Origin: Shewanella salipaludis
GTDB taxonomy: Bacteria > Pseudomonadota > Gammaproteobacteria > Enterobacterales > Shewanellaceae
Length of the DNA: 64,000 nt
Direction of reading: 5' to 3'
NCBI RefSeq assembly: GCF_012911865.1
Contig: NZ_JAAXYH010000007.1
Location: 1 to 64,000, forward strand
Part shown: positions 38,362-47,642 of the stretch, in pieces
How positions within the stretch are numbered: the stretch's first letter is position 1
How the letters are laid out: each line of letters starts with the position of its first letter
Notes under the pieces: model-generated
Database searches by the model: none
Told to the model about the DNA's origin: nothing
Seen by the model: the letters and a program-made list of their open reading frames with translations, nothing else
Program-made: the position numbers and the translations under genes

Positions 38362-38835
38362 TTAGGGATTGATGTCCAGCAGTTCGACGTCGAACACCAG
38401 CACCGAGCCGCCCTCTATCTTCCCCGTGCTGCGGTTGCCATAGGCCAGTTCGCTGGGGATGAAGAAGCGCATCTTGTCGCCCACCACCATCAGCTGCAGT
38501 CCTTCGGTCCAGCCCTTGATCACCCGGTTGAGCGGGAAGGCGATAGGTTCGCCGCGCTCGACCGAGCTGTCAAACACAGTGCCGTCGATCAGTGTGCCGT
38601 GATAATGCACTTTGACTGTGTCGCTGGCCTTGGGATGTTCGCTGCCGCCGCCCTGTTGCAGTAACAGGTACTGCAAGCCGGAAGGGGTCTGGATGACACC
38701 GGATTTGGTCTTATTCATCGCCAGAAACTCACTGCCCAGGCGGATATTTTCCTGGGCGACCTTTTGGCTGTTCATCGAGGTGAAGAAATAAAAAATCACT
38801 CCGGCGATGACCAATACTGCGAGTAACATTTTCAT
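38362..38835 (-). CDS. Membrane-anchored FKBP-type peptidyl-prolyl isomerase
   Basis: The 157-residue protein has an N-terminal hydrophobic anchor or uncleaved signal (about 3-20) and a complete FKBP domain (about 50-155). Typical blocks are VHYHGTLIDGTVFDSS, FPLNRVIKGWTEGLQLM, RFFIPSELAYG and LVFDVELLDI. It catalyses prolyl cis-trans isomerisation, probably in the periplasm at the inner membrane. It is smaller than FkpA/FklB because the N-terminal dimerisation domain is nearly absent. Confidence 0.9.
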   Translation of the reverse strand: MKMLLAVLVIAGVIFYFFTSMNSQKVAQENIRLGSEFLAMNKTKSGVIQTPSGLQYLLLQQGGGSEHPKASDTVKVHYHGTLIDGTVFDSSVERGEPIAFPLNRVIKGWTEGLQLMVVGDKMRFFIPSELAYGNRSTGKIEGGSVLVFDVELLDINP

Positions 38836-38982
38836 AAAGCAGGCATCCGTGTTAGGTTTTTCGTTATCTTATCAGCTCTTTGTGGCGGCTGGCTATCGGC
38901 CTGTGACTCTTGGCTTCCCCCTTGGGTTGGGGCCGTGGCTGGGAGGCCGCTGCCCTGAAAATAATAAAGCTAGTCGAGGAAG

Positions 38983-40296
38983 ATGATGTTAAATCGCGCC
39001 GCTAAACCTCTGGTCAAATTGGTCGACAGATACCTGCCCGATCCCTACGTCTTGGTGCTCCTGCTCACCCTGATAGTGTTTCTCGCCGCCATGTTGACCC
39101 AGGACAAGACACCGCTGGCGGTCATCGACTACTGGGGCCAGGGCTTCTGGGGCCTGCTGAGTTTCTCTATGCAGATGCTGCTGGTGCTGGTCTGTGGCTT
39201 CATGCTCGCCAGCACCCCCCTGGTCAAACGCGCCCTGGACTCGACGGCGGCGCTGGCGCGCTCACCGGCCCAGGCGATACTCATGGTGACCCTGGTTTCC
39301 CTGGCCGCCAGCTGGCTCAATTGGGGCTTCGGTCTGGTGGTTGGCGCCCTGTTCGCCAAGGCGCTGGCCCGCAGCGTCAGGGTCGACTATCGGCTGCTGG
39401 TGGCCAGTGCCTATTCCGGCTTCCTCATCTGGCATGGTGGTTTGGCGGGTTCCATCCCCCTGACCATAGCCACGGAGGGGCACTTCGCCCAGGCACAGAT
39501 AGGCATAATAGACACGAGCCAGACGATCTTTTCCGGCTTCAACCTGCTGTTGGTATTGGTGCTGGTGCTGGTGGTGCCCTTGATTAACTGGGCCATGTTG
39601 CCCAAGGCCGAAGACAGTGTGTATGTGGATCCCCGGCTGTTGGCTGAAACCGACACCCGCGTCATGGAAAGGCAACGGCCGGCGGATTACCTGGAACATA
39701 GCCGCTTGCTGGCCATGCCTGTGGGCCTGGCCGGACTCGGCTATCTGGGGTATTACTTTCTGGTGCAGGGCGGTGGCCTCAACCTCAATATAGTCAACGC
39801 CTTATTCCTATTCCTCGCCATAGTATTGCACCAGACGCCGCGCAGCTTGCTGACCAGCCTCGAACAGGCGATCAAGGGCGGCGCCGGGATAGTGATCCAG
39901 TTTCCCTTCTATGCCGGCATCATGGCCGTGATGGTGCAATCCGGCTTGGCCCAGAGCATGTCTGCCGCCTTCGTGTCCCTGGCCAGTGCCGACAGCCTGC
40001 CATTCTGGAGTTTCATCAGTGCCGGTCTGGTCAATCTCTTCGTGCCTTCGGGTGGCGGTCAGTGGGCGGTACAGGCGCCTGTGATGTTGCCGGCGGCCCA
40101 GGCATTGGGTGCCGATGTGCCCAGGGTCGCCATGGCGGTCGCCTGGGGGGATGCCTGGACCAATCTTATTCAGCCCTTCTGGGCCTTGCCCGTGTTGGCC
40201 ATCGCCGGACTCAGGGCCCGCGACATCATGGGCTATTGCCTGATGCAGCTGCTGATCACCGGCGGGATCATCGCCGCCGCCCTTAGCTGGTTTTAG
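38983..40296 (+). CDS. Short-chain fatty acid transporter, AtoE family
   Basis: The 437-residue polytopic inner-membrane protein matches the AtoE/TIGR00366 group: LPDPYVLVLLLTLIVFLAA near the N-terminus, ASWLNWGFGLVVGALFAKALAR (about 108-130), WHGGLAGSIPL and FVPSGGGQWAVQAPVMLPAA (about 345-365). Relatives take up short-chain fatty acids such as acetoacetate or butyrate. No partner CoA-transferase genes are adjacent, so the role is inferred only from family. GAGGAAG precedes two consecutive ATGs (38983 and 38986). Confidence 0.88.
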   Translation: MMLNRAAKPLVKLVDRYLPDPYVLVLLLTLIVFLAAMLTQDKTPLAVIDYWGQGFWGLLSFSMQMLLVLVCGFMLASTPLVKRALDSTAALARSPAQAILMVTLVSLAASWLNWGFGLVVGALFAKALARSVRVDYRLLVASAYSGFLIWHGGLAGSIPLTIATEGHFAQAQIGIIDTSQTIFSGFNLLLVLVLVLVVPLINWAMLPKAEDSVYVDPRLLAETDTRVMERQRPADYLEHSRLLAMPVGLAGLGYLGYYFLVQGGGLNLNIVNALFLFLAIVLHQTPRSLLTSLEQAIKGGAGIVIQFPFYAGIMAVMVQSGLAQSMSAAFVSLASADSLPFWSFISAGLVNLFVPSGGGQWAVQAPVMLPAAQALGADVPRVAMAVAWGDAWTNLIQPFWALPVLAIAGLRARDIMGYCLMQLLITGGIIAAALSWF

Positions 40297-40318
40297 CCTG
40301 TCAGCGCCGGCTCAGGCA

Positions 40319-40861
40319 TCAGGTGTTCGGCTCGGAGACGGAGGCCTCTATCCGGGACTCGGGCGAGACTTTGGCCTTTTTTCTGGCTCTGGAAAGCGGG
40401 TAGGCATGGCCACAGATGAGATTATGGTAGACCCAGCCCACGGCCAGGATCAGCAGTGCGCCACAGGCGACAGGGTCGAGCACGAAGCCCCAACCCGGCG
40501 CCGTGAGCATCACCAACAAGGGATTGGCACCGGCAGGGGGATGCAGGGTCCCGGTGAGCATCATGAGTGTTAGTGCCAGGCCGACCCCCAAGCCCAGGGT
40601 CAGTGGCGATACCCCTAAGCAGCTCAGGACGCTGAGCCCGACCAGGGTCGTCAATACATGGCCGAAGAAGATATTTTTGGGTTGGGCCAGGGGACTGTCC
40701 GGCAGCCCGAATAAGATCACCATGCTGGCGCCGAAGGGGGCCATCAGCCATAGGCTGCTGTCTTGTATCCTGTCCAAGGCGGCGAGTATTGTGATGCATA
40801 ACATGGCACCGCCGCCTGCTAACAGGGCGGCCTTGAGTGCTTGTCGCGATAGCGTTGGCAT
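40319..40861 (-). CDS. HPP-family membrane protein
   Basis: The 180-residue inner-membrane protein has four to five hydrophobic segments and the namesake HPP motif in LTGTLHPPAGANPLLVML (about 105-122). HPP proteins have been linked to nitrite transport in some organisms; others are uncharacterised. The start at 40861 follows AGAGGAT. The gene is divergent from a TetR regulator, with two matching operators in between, and is the likely target of that regulator. Confidence 0.85.
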   Translation of the reverse strand: MPTLSRQALKAALLAGGGAMLCITILAALDRIQDSSLWLMAPFGASMVILFGLPDSPLAQPKNIFFGHVLTTLVGLSVLSCLGVSPLTLGLGVGLALTLMMLTGTLHPPAGANPLLVMLTAPGWGFVLDPVACGALLILAVGWVYHNLICGHAYPLSRARKKAKVSPESRIEASVSEPNT

Positions 40862-40925
40862 TGTCTTATCCTCTGGTGATGGGGCCAATCCTGGCCATGA
40901 TGTTGTTGTGTCTATTTCACTTTAA

Positions 40926-40951
40926 CAAGGTAGACAGACTTGTCTACCTTG
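40926..40951. promoter_or_regulatory. TetR-type operator 1
   Basis: Perfect inverted repeat: arm CAAGGTAGACA pairs with TGTCTACCTTG around GACT. It shares GTAGAC-N6-GTCTAC with the second site, 38 bp away centre to centre. Confidence 0.85.
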
Positions 40952-40967
40952 GCGAAGTTTAGCAACA

Positions 40968-40985
40968 GTAGACCGAGTTGTCTAC
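40968..40985. promoter_or_regulatory. TetR-type operator 2
   Basis: GTAGAC-CGAGTT-GTCTAC, the same GTAGAC-N6-GTCTAC pattern as operator 1. It lies between the HPP gene and the TetR gene and could control both. Confidence 0.82.
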
Positions 40986-41132
40986 CCATGTTAAGCTGGC
41001 CCCAAGCTTGGCGGCTTTCCCCTGTGTCATGTTCGGGATAGCCGGGAGGATGGCGATAGGGAATGCCGGGGCCGCAATCAGGCCATGGCTTGGATTTGCA
41101 GCCGATATTTGTGATTGAGTGGGGTAATAGAG

Positions 41133-41762
41133 ATGTCGCTAGCGGTGGTGGGAATAGGCCAGGAGCAAGGCCAGGATAAGCGGCAGCAGCTGGTTGCGGC
41201 CGCCTTTCGGCTGTTTTATGTCCACAGCATTCATGGCATAGGTATCAACCAAATATTGCAGGAGTCCGGGATCGCCAAGAAGACCCTGTATCATCATTTT
41301 TCCGGCAAGGATGAGTTGATCGAGGCCGTGGTGTCCTACCGCCACCAGGTCTTTTACCTCTGGCTCAGCGAGCGGATGCAGGCGGCCACAGCCGGCTTGG
41401 CGGCCATAGAGGCCATGTTTACCGCCCTGGATGACTGGTTTAATGACAGGGTGCCTTGCCTGCATGATTTTCGTGGTTGCTTCTTCATCAACAGTTGCGC
41501 CGAATTCACCGATGCCGGGCATCCTGTGCATAAGCTCTGCGTGGCCCATAAGGACAGCATCATAGGGCTCATAGGCGAGCAGGTAACCAGTCTGGGGTTG
41601 GCGCGCGAGGCCGGCCTGGAACTGACCGAAGCCTTGGGACTGCTCAAGGAAGGGGCTATCGTCAGTGCCCAGTTGCGGGATAAAACGGCGGCACTGCGGG
41701 CCCGCTCGCTGGCAAAGGCCCTGGTGCAGGGCTATTTGGCCCGGCAGGCCGGAGGGGAATAA
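41133..41762 (+). CDS. TetR-family transcriptional regulator
   Basis: The 209-residue repressor has an N-terminal HTH (about 17-60, with AAFRLFYVHSIHGIGINQILQESGIAKKTLYHHFSGK) and an all-helical ligand-binding domain. Two cysteine-containing blocks (VPCLHDFRGCFFINSCAEF) occur in the middle. This resembles the LmrA/YxaF-like group, whose operators are of TAGAC...GTCTA type, agreeing with the two palindromes upstream. The ligand is unknown. The ATG at 41133 is preferred over a TTG six codons upstream. Confidence 0.88.
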   Translation: MSLAVVGIGQEQGQDKRQQLVAAAFRLFYVHSIHGIGINQILQESGIAKKTLYHHFSGKDELIEAVVSYRHQVFYLWLSERMQAATAGLAAIEAMFTALDDWFNDRVPCLHDFRGCFFINSCAEFTDAGHPVHKLCVAHKDSIIGLIGEQVTSLGLAREAGLELTEALGLLKEGAIVSAQLRDKTAALRARSLAKALVQGYLARQAGGE

Positions 41763-41810
41763 CCCAGATTCGGGCTGGCGCAGGCATTGGCCCTGGCCCT
41801 AGCTTTGACT

Positions 41811-41844
41811 CAGACACTGGCACAGACACAGACACAGACACTGG
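41811..41844. repeat. CACAGA-type short tandem repeat
   Basis: A period-6 run of CACAGA units flanked by CACTGGCA on both sides, between the convergent TetR and DUF1294 genes. Confidence 0.75.
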
Positions 41845-41859
41845 CATTAGAGCAGGCGC

Positions 41860-42231
41860 TTAGGCTGGGTTCACTGTACCCGTCAGGTAAAGCAGGGCAT
41901 ATAGCAGCAAGAGATTGGCGGCGACACTGAGCCAGAACATCAGTCTGAAGCTTAGCTTGAGGGACTTATGGCGCAATAGCTGACTGGCGAGCAAGGCCCC
42001 GGGCCAGCCGCCACAGAGCGCCAGCAGGTGCAGGCTGCTCTCCTGGGTGCGCCAGGCATCGCGTTTGGCGGCGGACTTGTCCCAGGCATACACCAGGAAA
42101 GTCACCAGGCTGAGCAGCGCATAGCTCCAGAGGAAATAGGATGGCAGCCTGCCTGCCAGTGTCAGCACCAGCAACAGGCCGAGGAAGCCCAGCGCTAGCA
42201 ACAGGCTGGCAAAGCGTTTGTTATTCTTCAT
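41860..42231 (-). CDS. DUF1294 membrane protein
   Basis: The 123-residue protein has three to four hydrophobic segments. The DUF1294 pattern is visible as LVTFLVYAWDKSAAKRDAWRTQESSLHLLALCGGWPGALLASQLLRHKS, the conserved YxxDKxxA and GGWPGA...RHK blocks. Function unknown. This one lacks the N-terminal cold-shock domain found in some relatives. GAGGGC precedes the ATG. Confidence 0.88.
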   Translation of the reverse strand: MKNNKRFASLLLALGFLGLLLVLTLAGRLPSYFLWSYALLSLVTFLVYAWDKSAAKRDAWRTQESSLHLLALCGGWPGALLASQLLRHKSLKLSFRLMFWLSVAANLLLLYALLYLTGTVNPA

Positions 42232-42357
42232 CTAAATGCCCTCTATACATGCAGCGCCTGCGAGTGTCTGTATCCGGGATAGTCTTGAACTGCTCGTGCA
42301 TCCCGGGTTATGGGCCGAGTATGGCATCATGCCCTTGGGTCATCCAAGCGCTGCCAG

Positions 42358-43782
42358 TCAGAAATATTCGATATCCAACTGGTAGAGGTCGGCATCGTCC
42401 GACTCGGACTCGTATTTTGCTTCCAAGCTGTAATCCGCGTTACTAACATAGATCTGATCAAAATTGTCTTCGGCATTAGGATACAGGGCCAACATCTGTG
42501 CCTTGGTACGGGGGAGCTTGAGCAGGTCGATGATCTCGGCCACATTCTGATTTTTATGTGACTTAGTGAATATATTCTGAGCCAGTCTGGCGCGGCGCAA
42601 CTCCCCTTGCTCATACTGAACCTGTAAATATTCCCCCAGCAGCCACCAGGCACCAGAATCGGAAAGGTTAAGCTTGTGATATATTCCAATGCTGCTGAGC
42701 AACTCGTCCAGCTTAGGTTTATGGGGCAAACTTGCCGGGTTGAGCAGGGAAAAGGTCTGCAGCAGCCGCTTGGTTTCAGCCAACTGAGGCTGAGCTACTT
42801 CACTTGTAGCTTTGGGTTTTGCCAGTGTGAAGCCAGTGAGTAATTTGATCGATTCATTCCCGCTCTTGGGGTTAAATGACTCAAATACCAGTTTGAGTTC
42901 CTGCCCCTTGTCTTGCAGTCGATATTCCTGCTCGGTACTTTTCTGTAGCCCTCTCAAGTGTGCTTCGGCCTCCTTCAGGCTGGCTTTTTGTGGAACAATA
43001 CCATTGATTTTCCAGGAAACAGAGTCGAAACCATCACGGTAAGCTATCAGGTTATCGCCGTAACCGCTCATGAATAGGCGGCCAGATTTTATACTGCTGA
43101 TACGCTCGTTCTGGATAATGAACCACAAGCCGCGGCCATAGCCCAACGCCTGTTCCCCGGATGTCAGCATCACTTCTATGCTGGCAGGGCCTAAGCGTCG
43201 TGTTAACTCAGTGGCTTGGGTGTCCAGGGGAATATCGAAGGCGCCGGAACTCAGGGAGATATTGGCCGGCGGCAGAGAGATAGCATCGGCGGTTTGTTGC
43301 TGTGAGACTGTTTCTGGAGACTGAAAACTGTAACTCACTACCTCTTGGATACGATATCCCTGGGCATTGTATGGGGTGGTTTGCTCAGATGGTTTTGAGT
43401 TGCCTTTGCAGTAACGTATGAAGTCAGCCTCGAAATGACTGAGCTGCTGTGGCTCTTTCAACCCCTGGTAATGTGGATGTAAGACGTGCTGGACATTGGT
43501 CAATATGATGGCATCAGCTTTTTGCCGTTGGGCATTCTGTCTCAAGGCTATCAGCGCTTGGGCGACCGCAGCGCTCTGCTCCGGAGGCATGTTTGCATCA
43601 TAGTTGGTCGCTACACTGGTTGTTTGGACATGGCTTAAGATTTGTGGGGCACATAGGGGGACATTATTTAATATTGGGGGGAGCTCGGCGGCATGCAGAG
43701 AATCGGCGTGCTCCGTAACTGCGAAGAGAGGCGTGCTGGAAAATATCCCAACCAGCAGGAAAGATTTATAACGAATTGACAT
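42358..43782 (-). CDS. Secreted protein of unknown function
   Basis: The 474-residue protein starts at 43782 behind AAGGAAGAAG and has a signal peptide (MSIRYKSFLLVGIFSSTPLFA). I do not recognise the family as a whole. An early stretch, QNAQRQKADAIILTNVQHV (about 82-100), recalls YbjQ-like or heavy-metal-binding-type folds but is too short to call. The central part (about 165-290) looks beta-rich, the C-terminal third helical and acidic. Probably periplasmic. It is monocistronic as far as can be seen. Confidence 0.7.
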   Translation of the reverse strand: MSIRYKSFLLVGIFSSTPLFAVTEHADSLHAAELPPILNNVPLCAPQILSHVQTTSVATNYDANMPPEQSAAVAQALIALRQNAQRQKADAIILTNVQHVLHPHYQGLKEPQQLSHFEADFIRYCKGNSKPSEQTTPYNAQGYRIQEVVSYSFQSPETVSQQQTADAISLPPANISLSSGAFDIPLDTQATELTRRLGPASIEVMLTSGEQALGYGRGLWFIIQNERISSIKSGRLFMSGYGDNLIAYRDGFDSVSWKINGIVPQKASLKEAEAHLRGLQKSTEQEYRLQDKGQELKLVFESFNPKSGNESIKLLTGFTLAKPKATSEVAQPQLAETKRLLQTFSLLNPASLPHKPKLDELLSSIGIYHKLNLSDSGAWWLLGEYLQVQYEQGELRRARLAQNIFTKSHKNQNVAEIIDLLKLPRTKAQMLALYPNAEDNFDQIYVSNADYSLEAKYESESDDADLYQLDIEYF

Positions 43783-44133
43783 AACAGCTTCTTCCTTGGT
43801 GTTATTTTTTCTGTGAGCGAATTGCCACACTGGCTGCGCCGGAACCAGGCAGGCATGAGCTGGCACAGGCAACGGTGATCCAATCAAAACACAATGAAAA
43901 CACAATAACAATCAATATATAAGCATAAGTTTAACCGCCGAATGCGCGGCTCTATCTAAGTACCCGCAAGCGCCCAACCTGGCCTGGTCCATAGGGAGCA
44001 ATCAGGACTGGAAACTGATTGTCGCTTGCCATTAAGATGAGCCAGGGTAAACAACAAACTCAGTGACAGGGAAAATGCCAAGCAAGGGCTGCCGTTGCTT
44101 GTCTCGTCTTTGTCGGGCTAAGGAAGGGAGATA
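43783..44133. other. Divergent intergenic region
   Basis: About 350 bp between the secreted protein gene (minus) and a small membrane protein gene (plus). No RNA, repeat or operator recognised. Confidence 0.35.
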
Positions 44134-44565
44134 ATGAAGGATATGAACCTGCTCTTGATCATCGCCGGCGGGCTCAGCGCCCTTGCCGCACTGCTGCACC
44201 TTGGTTGTATTTACTTCGGTGCTCCCTGGTATCGCTTCTTCGGTGCCGGTGAGCGGATGGCGGCACTGGCCAGTCAAGGCAGTAGCTGGCCTACGCTCAT
44301 CACCCTGGGCATAGCTTCCATGCTGGGCATCTGGTCACTCTATGCCTTTTCCGCCGCCGGTGTCATAGGCCGCTTACCCTTGCTGCGTACCTGCCTCATC
44401 CTCATCGGTTGTATCTATCTCATCCGCGGCATAGGGGGGTTTTACTTTGTGACTATGCCCATGGGCAGGAGTAGCGGCTTTTGGATATGGAGTTCGGGCA
44501 TCTGTCTCACCCTGGGCTTATGTCACTTGCTCGGATTGAAGCAGCAGTGGGCGCTGCTCTCTTAA
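44134..44565 (+). CDS. Four-helix membrane protein of unknown function
   Basis: A 143-residue protein with four hydrophobic segments (about 5-28, 52-72, 80-102 and 114-135) separated by short loops. A GAPWYRFFGAGERMA loop follows the first helix. No motif identifies a function. AGGGAGAT precedes the ATG, and codon usage looks like that of its neighbours, so it is probably a real gene. It is convergent with the DUF4442 gene. Confidence 0.72.
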   Translation: MKDMNLLLIIAGGLSALAALLHLGCIYFGAPWYRFFGAGERMAALASQGSSWPTLITLGIASMLGIWSLYAFSAAGVIGRLPLLRTCLILIGCIYLIRGIGGFYFVTMPMGRSSGFWIWSSGICLTLGLCHLLGLKQQWALLS

Positions 44566-44597
44566 GGCCGGCTCTCTCTCGAAAGCCAGCGGCTGCG

Positions 44598-45083
44598 CTA
44601 CTGACCCTGCTTGGGTTTCTCCGAGATCCACAACTTGATATGACCTTTGACCACCACCACCCCTTGGGTGTCGTAGGCGGTCACTGCCACCTGCATGTCG
44701 CCAGGGACCCACTGTTCTTGAGTTACTTCGGCGACGCACAATATGTCGCTGCCGGCCTTGGCGGTGTAATCCAGGCTCATGCCCTTGGGGATCCAGCGCA
44801 AATGCTTGGGGATCGAGGCTTCCGCCATCACCCCCATGGCCATCTCCAGGCCGTTACAGATGGCGATCACATGCACCGTCTTGATGTGGTTATGCACCCC
44901 ATGGCGTTTCTTGATGAGGCAGTGGCAAAGGTTGGGCCTGAGTTCGGTGATCCTCGGCCTTATGGTGCCGAAGTAGGGCGCCATCCGCGCCACTGTCATG
45001 GAGAAGATTTTCTTGCCCAAGGGATAGCCCGCGAGTCTGTTGTACAGGGCGAGCACCTTGTTGGAGGTCTGTTGGCTATTCAT
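44598..45083 (-). CDS. Hotdog-fold protein (DUF4442 type)
   Basis: The 161-residue protein resembles the DUF4442 hotdog thioesterase-like group: ARMAPYFGTIRPRITELRPNLCHCLIKKRHGVHNHIKTVHVIAICNGLEMAMG. Thioesterase activity on acyl-CoA is a family-level expectation only. AAGGACC precedes the ATG. It is divergent from the DUF368 gene. Confidence 0.8.
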   Translation of the reverse strand: MNSQQTSNKVLALYNRLAGYPLGKKIFSMTVARMAPYFGTIRPRITELRPNLCHCLIKKRHGVHNHIKTVHVIAICNGLEMAMGVMAEASIPKHLRWIPKGMSLDYTAKAGSDILCVAEVTQEQWVPGDMQVAVTAYDTQGVVVVKGHIKLWISEKPKQGQ

Positions 45084-45328
45084 GGGCTAGGTCCTTCTTC
45101 TACTTCGGGTGTGTCTGCTGCCTCTTCTGGTCGGATGAGCTTAGCATTGAGTCGCACCCGAATGCCAGCTCGCCTCACCCTGGGAAAACTTCCTTTCACA
45201 GATCCCGGATGTTGGACGTATAATCGGGCGGATGATTTTCTCGTTGTTTTTAACTGACTGATTGCATGATTGTTTCTAACGGCAGCAGTTGATGACAATC
45301 CGCTAGCCATTCTAGACAAGGAAAACCA

Positions 45329-46255
45329 GTGAAATACTTGCTGACGTATTTAAAGGGCATGGCCATGGGCGCCGCCGATGTGGTACCCGGGGTATCGGGG
45401 GGCACCATAGCCTTCATCACAGGGATCCTCGACACTCTGCTCGACAGTGTCAGCCGGATCAAGCCCTCGCTCTGGGGGGTGATCAAGTCTCAGGGGCTGA
45501 AGGCCGCTTTCCTGCAGATTAACGGGCCCTTTTTGCTGAGCCTGCTCGCCGGCATACTCACCAGCCTGTTCAGCTTCGCCAAGCTGATTTCCTGGCTGCT
45601 GCTGACTCATCCCATTCCCGTCTGGTCCTTCTTCTTTGGGCTTATCATCATTTCCGTCATCCATATGCTCAGGCAGGTAAGGTATTTCTCTTTGCTGCGT
45701 TTCGGCTTATTCGGCCTCGGGGTATTGGCGGCCTGGATGATCACTGTGCTCAACCCGGTTGCGCTCGAGCCCTCCTACATCAATATTTTCTTCGGCGGCT
45801 CCATCGCCATCTGCGCCATGGTGTTACCCGGGATTTCCGGCAGCTTCATTCTGCTGCTGCTGGGCCTGTATCCTGTGGTGTTGGCGGCGGTCAAGAATGT
45901 CGAGCTGGCCATCATAGGAGTGTTTGCCATTGGCGCCCTGGTGGGACTCCTGAGCTTCAGCCGTGTACTGCTGGCCTTGCTGCGCAGCTATCATGATGCC
46001 ACCATCTTCTTCCTGACCGGGCTGATGCTCGGCACCCTGGGCAAGATCTGGCCATGGAAACTGACCCTCAGCTGGCGCACCAACTCCCATGGTGAGCAAG
46101 TGCCGCTGCTGGAGCAAAATCTGTCACCGCTGAACTTCGAGCAGGTCACAGGGCAGCCGCCACAGCTGATGCTTGCCATAGGCTGCATGCTGGCCGGCAT
46201 CTTGCTGGTATGGGGTCTGGAGCAATTGGGCTCTAAAGATAAGCCCAAACCCTAG
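45329..46255 (+). CDS. DUF368 polyprenyl-phosphate translocase family
   Basis: The 308-residue polytopic inner-membrane protein shows both DUF368 signature repeats: KGMAMGAADVVPGVSGGTIAFITGI (about 9-33) and ICAMVLPGISGSFILLLLGLY (about 161-181). DUF368 proteins such as PopT recycle undecaprenyl phosphate across the inner membrane for cell-wall and glycan synthesis. About eight or nine membrane segments are seen. AAGGAAAA lies before the ATG. No glycan genes are adjacent. Confidence 0.9.
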   Translation: MKYLLTYLKGMAMGAADVVPGVSGGTIAFITGILDTLLDSVSRIKPSLWGVIKSQGLKAAFLQINGPFLLSLLAGILTSLFSFAKLISWLLLTHPIPVWSFFFGLIIISVIHMLRQVRYFSLLRFGLFGLGVLAAWMITVLNPVALEPSYINIFFGGSIAICAMVLPGISGSFILLLLGLYPVVLAAVKNVELAIIGVFAIGALVGLLSFSRVLLALLRSYHDATIFFLTGLMLGTLGKIWPWKLTLSWRTNSHGEQVPLLEQNLSPLNFEQVTGQPPQLMLAIGCMLAGILLVWGLEQLGSKDKPKP

Positions 46256-46637
46256 GCCGCAGCGACCGGCTCTGGCGCATCCAGAGTCGGTCGGCAGCGA
46301 AAGCTTCAGCCCCGGCAACGGCTTTCCTCTAGCCGGCGCTACCGGGCGCGACATAGTCTGAGCCCGGTGCCCTGGCCAAGGCTGGCCACCGCCTTTGTAA
46401 TATCCCCTGTCCTCAGCACGCTGGTCTTCAATGCTTTTCTCTTCAATGCAGTTGCTTTCGATGCCGCTGTCTTCGATGCTCTTGTCCCAGATGCAGAGCC
46501 TGGATAGGCGGGCCCGCGTTTGGATTGAATAAGTGGAGTGCAGAAACTGGTTACAGGCAAATAAACTTATACAAAAACTTGATATTTGTACAAGAGTAAG
46601 CCTTAATGAGAGTCAAGGTTATACAAGGGGGCTCATC
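46256..46637. other. Spacer with imperfect repeats and operator-like boxes
   Basis: The left part holds a hairpin-like CCGGCTCTG region just after the DUF368 gene and an imperfect period of about 15 bp built on CTTCAATGC (about 46434-46495). The right part holds three TTRTACAA boxes before the YbgA-like gene. Confidence 0.5.
46567..46626 (+). promoter_or_regulatory. Cluster of three TTRTACAA boxes (CarH/LitR-like operator)
   Basis: TTATACAA at 46567-46574, TTGTACAA at 46586-46593 (a perfect palindrome) and TTATACAA at 46619-46626. MerR-type light regulators of the CarH/LitR group bind TNTACA-type sites near the -35 region, and such a MerR gene is the second gene of the operon. Autoregulation is inferred. 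Confidence 0.55.
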
Positions 46638-47642
46638 ATGTACAAGTTTAATCCGCAGAAGATCCAGTTGGGGATCAGTGCCTGTCTCCTGGGGCAGAAG
46701 GTGCGTTTCGATGCCGGGCATAAGAATTCCGTCTATTGCCAGCAGGAATTGGCGGCCCATTTCGATTTCGTGCCTCTATGCCCGGAAATGGCCATAGGCC
46801 TGGGGGCACCGCGCAAGAGCATTCGCCTGGTGCGTGATGATGCACAGATCCTGGTGCAGAGCGCCGATGGCAGTCTGGATGTCACCGACAAGCTGAAGGC
46901 CTTCAGTGAGGCCAAGGTCGGGGAGCTGGACTTCCTCGGCGGCTATCTCCTGTGTGCCAAGTCTCCTAGCTGCGGCATGGAACGGGTGACAGAGTATAAG
47001 CCCGGGAGCCGCCAGGGTTCCAAGTCCGGGGTCGGGGTGTTTGCCAGGGCACTGATGGCCCGCTATCCCCTGTTGCCTGTGGAAGAGGAAGGGCGGCTGC
47101 ATGACATGGTGCTGCGGGAAAACTTTTTCACCCGCGTCTATGCCTACCACGACTGGCATTGCCTGCAGCATGACGGCCTGACCAGGCATAAGCTGCTCCA
47201 ATTCCATGCCCGCTACAAGTACCTGCTGATGGCCCATAGCCCTGCCTGGTATCAGCGCCTCGGGCCCATGCTGGCAAACTTAGGTGCCGGTCCGGGTACC
47301 GACATGAGTGCCGCAGATAACACTGGTCAGGACCAGGCATTGGCGCGCGTCGCCGGGCGCTACTTCGAAGGCCTGATGACGGCGCTGAAGCTCAATGCGA
47401 GCCGCAGGAATCACACCAGCACGCTGCAACATATCCAGGGCTACTTCAAGCAGCGGCTGAGCAAGGCGCAGAAGTCGGAGTTGACCGCCTGCATAATGAA
47501 ATACCATGGGGGACTGTTGCCACTCCTGGTGCCCATCACGCTGATCAATCATTACCTGCGCGAGCACCCCACGCCCTATATTCAGCAGCAGGTGTATTTA
47601 AATCCCCACCCGGAAAGCCTGAAGTTACGTTATGCCTATTGA
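46638..47642 (+). CDS. DUF523-DUF1722 fusion protein (YbgA-like)
   Basis: The 334-residue protein joins an N-terminal DUF523 domain (about 8-150) and a C-terminal DUF1722/YbgA domain (about 195-310). DUF523 carries conserved cysteines in ISACLLGQKVRFD, VPLCPEMAIG and LCAKSPSCGMERV; DUF1722 has LQFHARYKYLLMAHSPAWYQRLG. In E. coli ybgA sits next to phr, as here. The function is not established; a role with photorepair is inferred from context. AAGGGGG sets the start at 46638. The gene overlaps the MerR gene by 11 bases. Confidence 0.9.
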   Translation: MYKFNPQKIQLGISACLLGQKVRFDAGHKNSVYCQQELAAHFDFVPLCPEMAIGLGAPRKSIRLVRDDAQILVQSADGSLDVTDKLKAFSEAKVGELDFLGGYLLCAKSPSCGMERVTEYKPGSRQGSKSGVGVFARALMARYPLLPVEEEGRLHDMVLRENFFTRVYAYHDWHCLQHDGLTRHKLLQFHARYKYLLMAHSPAWYQRLGPMLANLGAGPGTDMSAADNTGQDQALARVAGRYFEGLMTALKLNASRRNHTSTLQHIQGYFKQRLSKAQKSELTACIMKYHGGLLPLLVPITLINHYLREHPTPYIQQQVYLNPHPESLKLRYAY

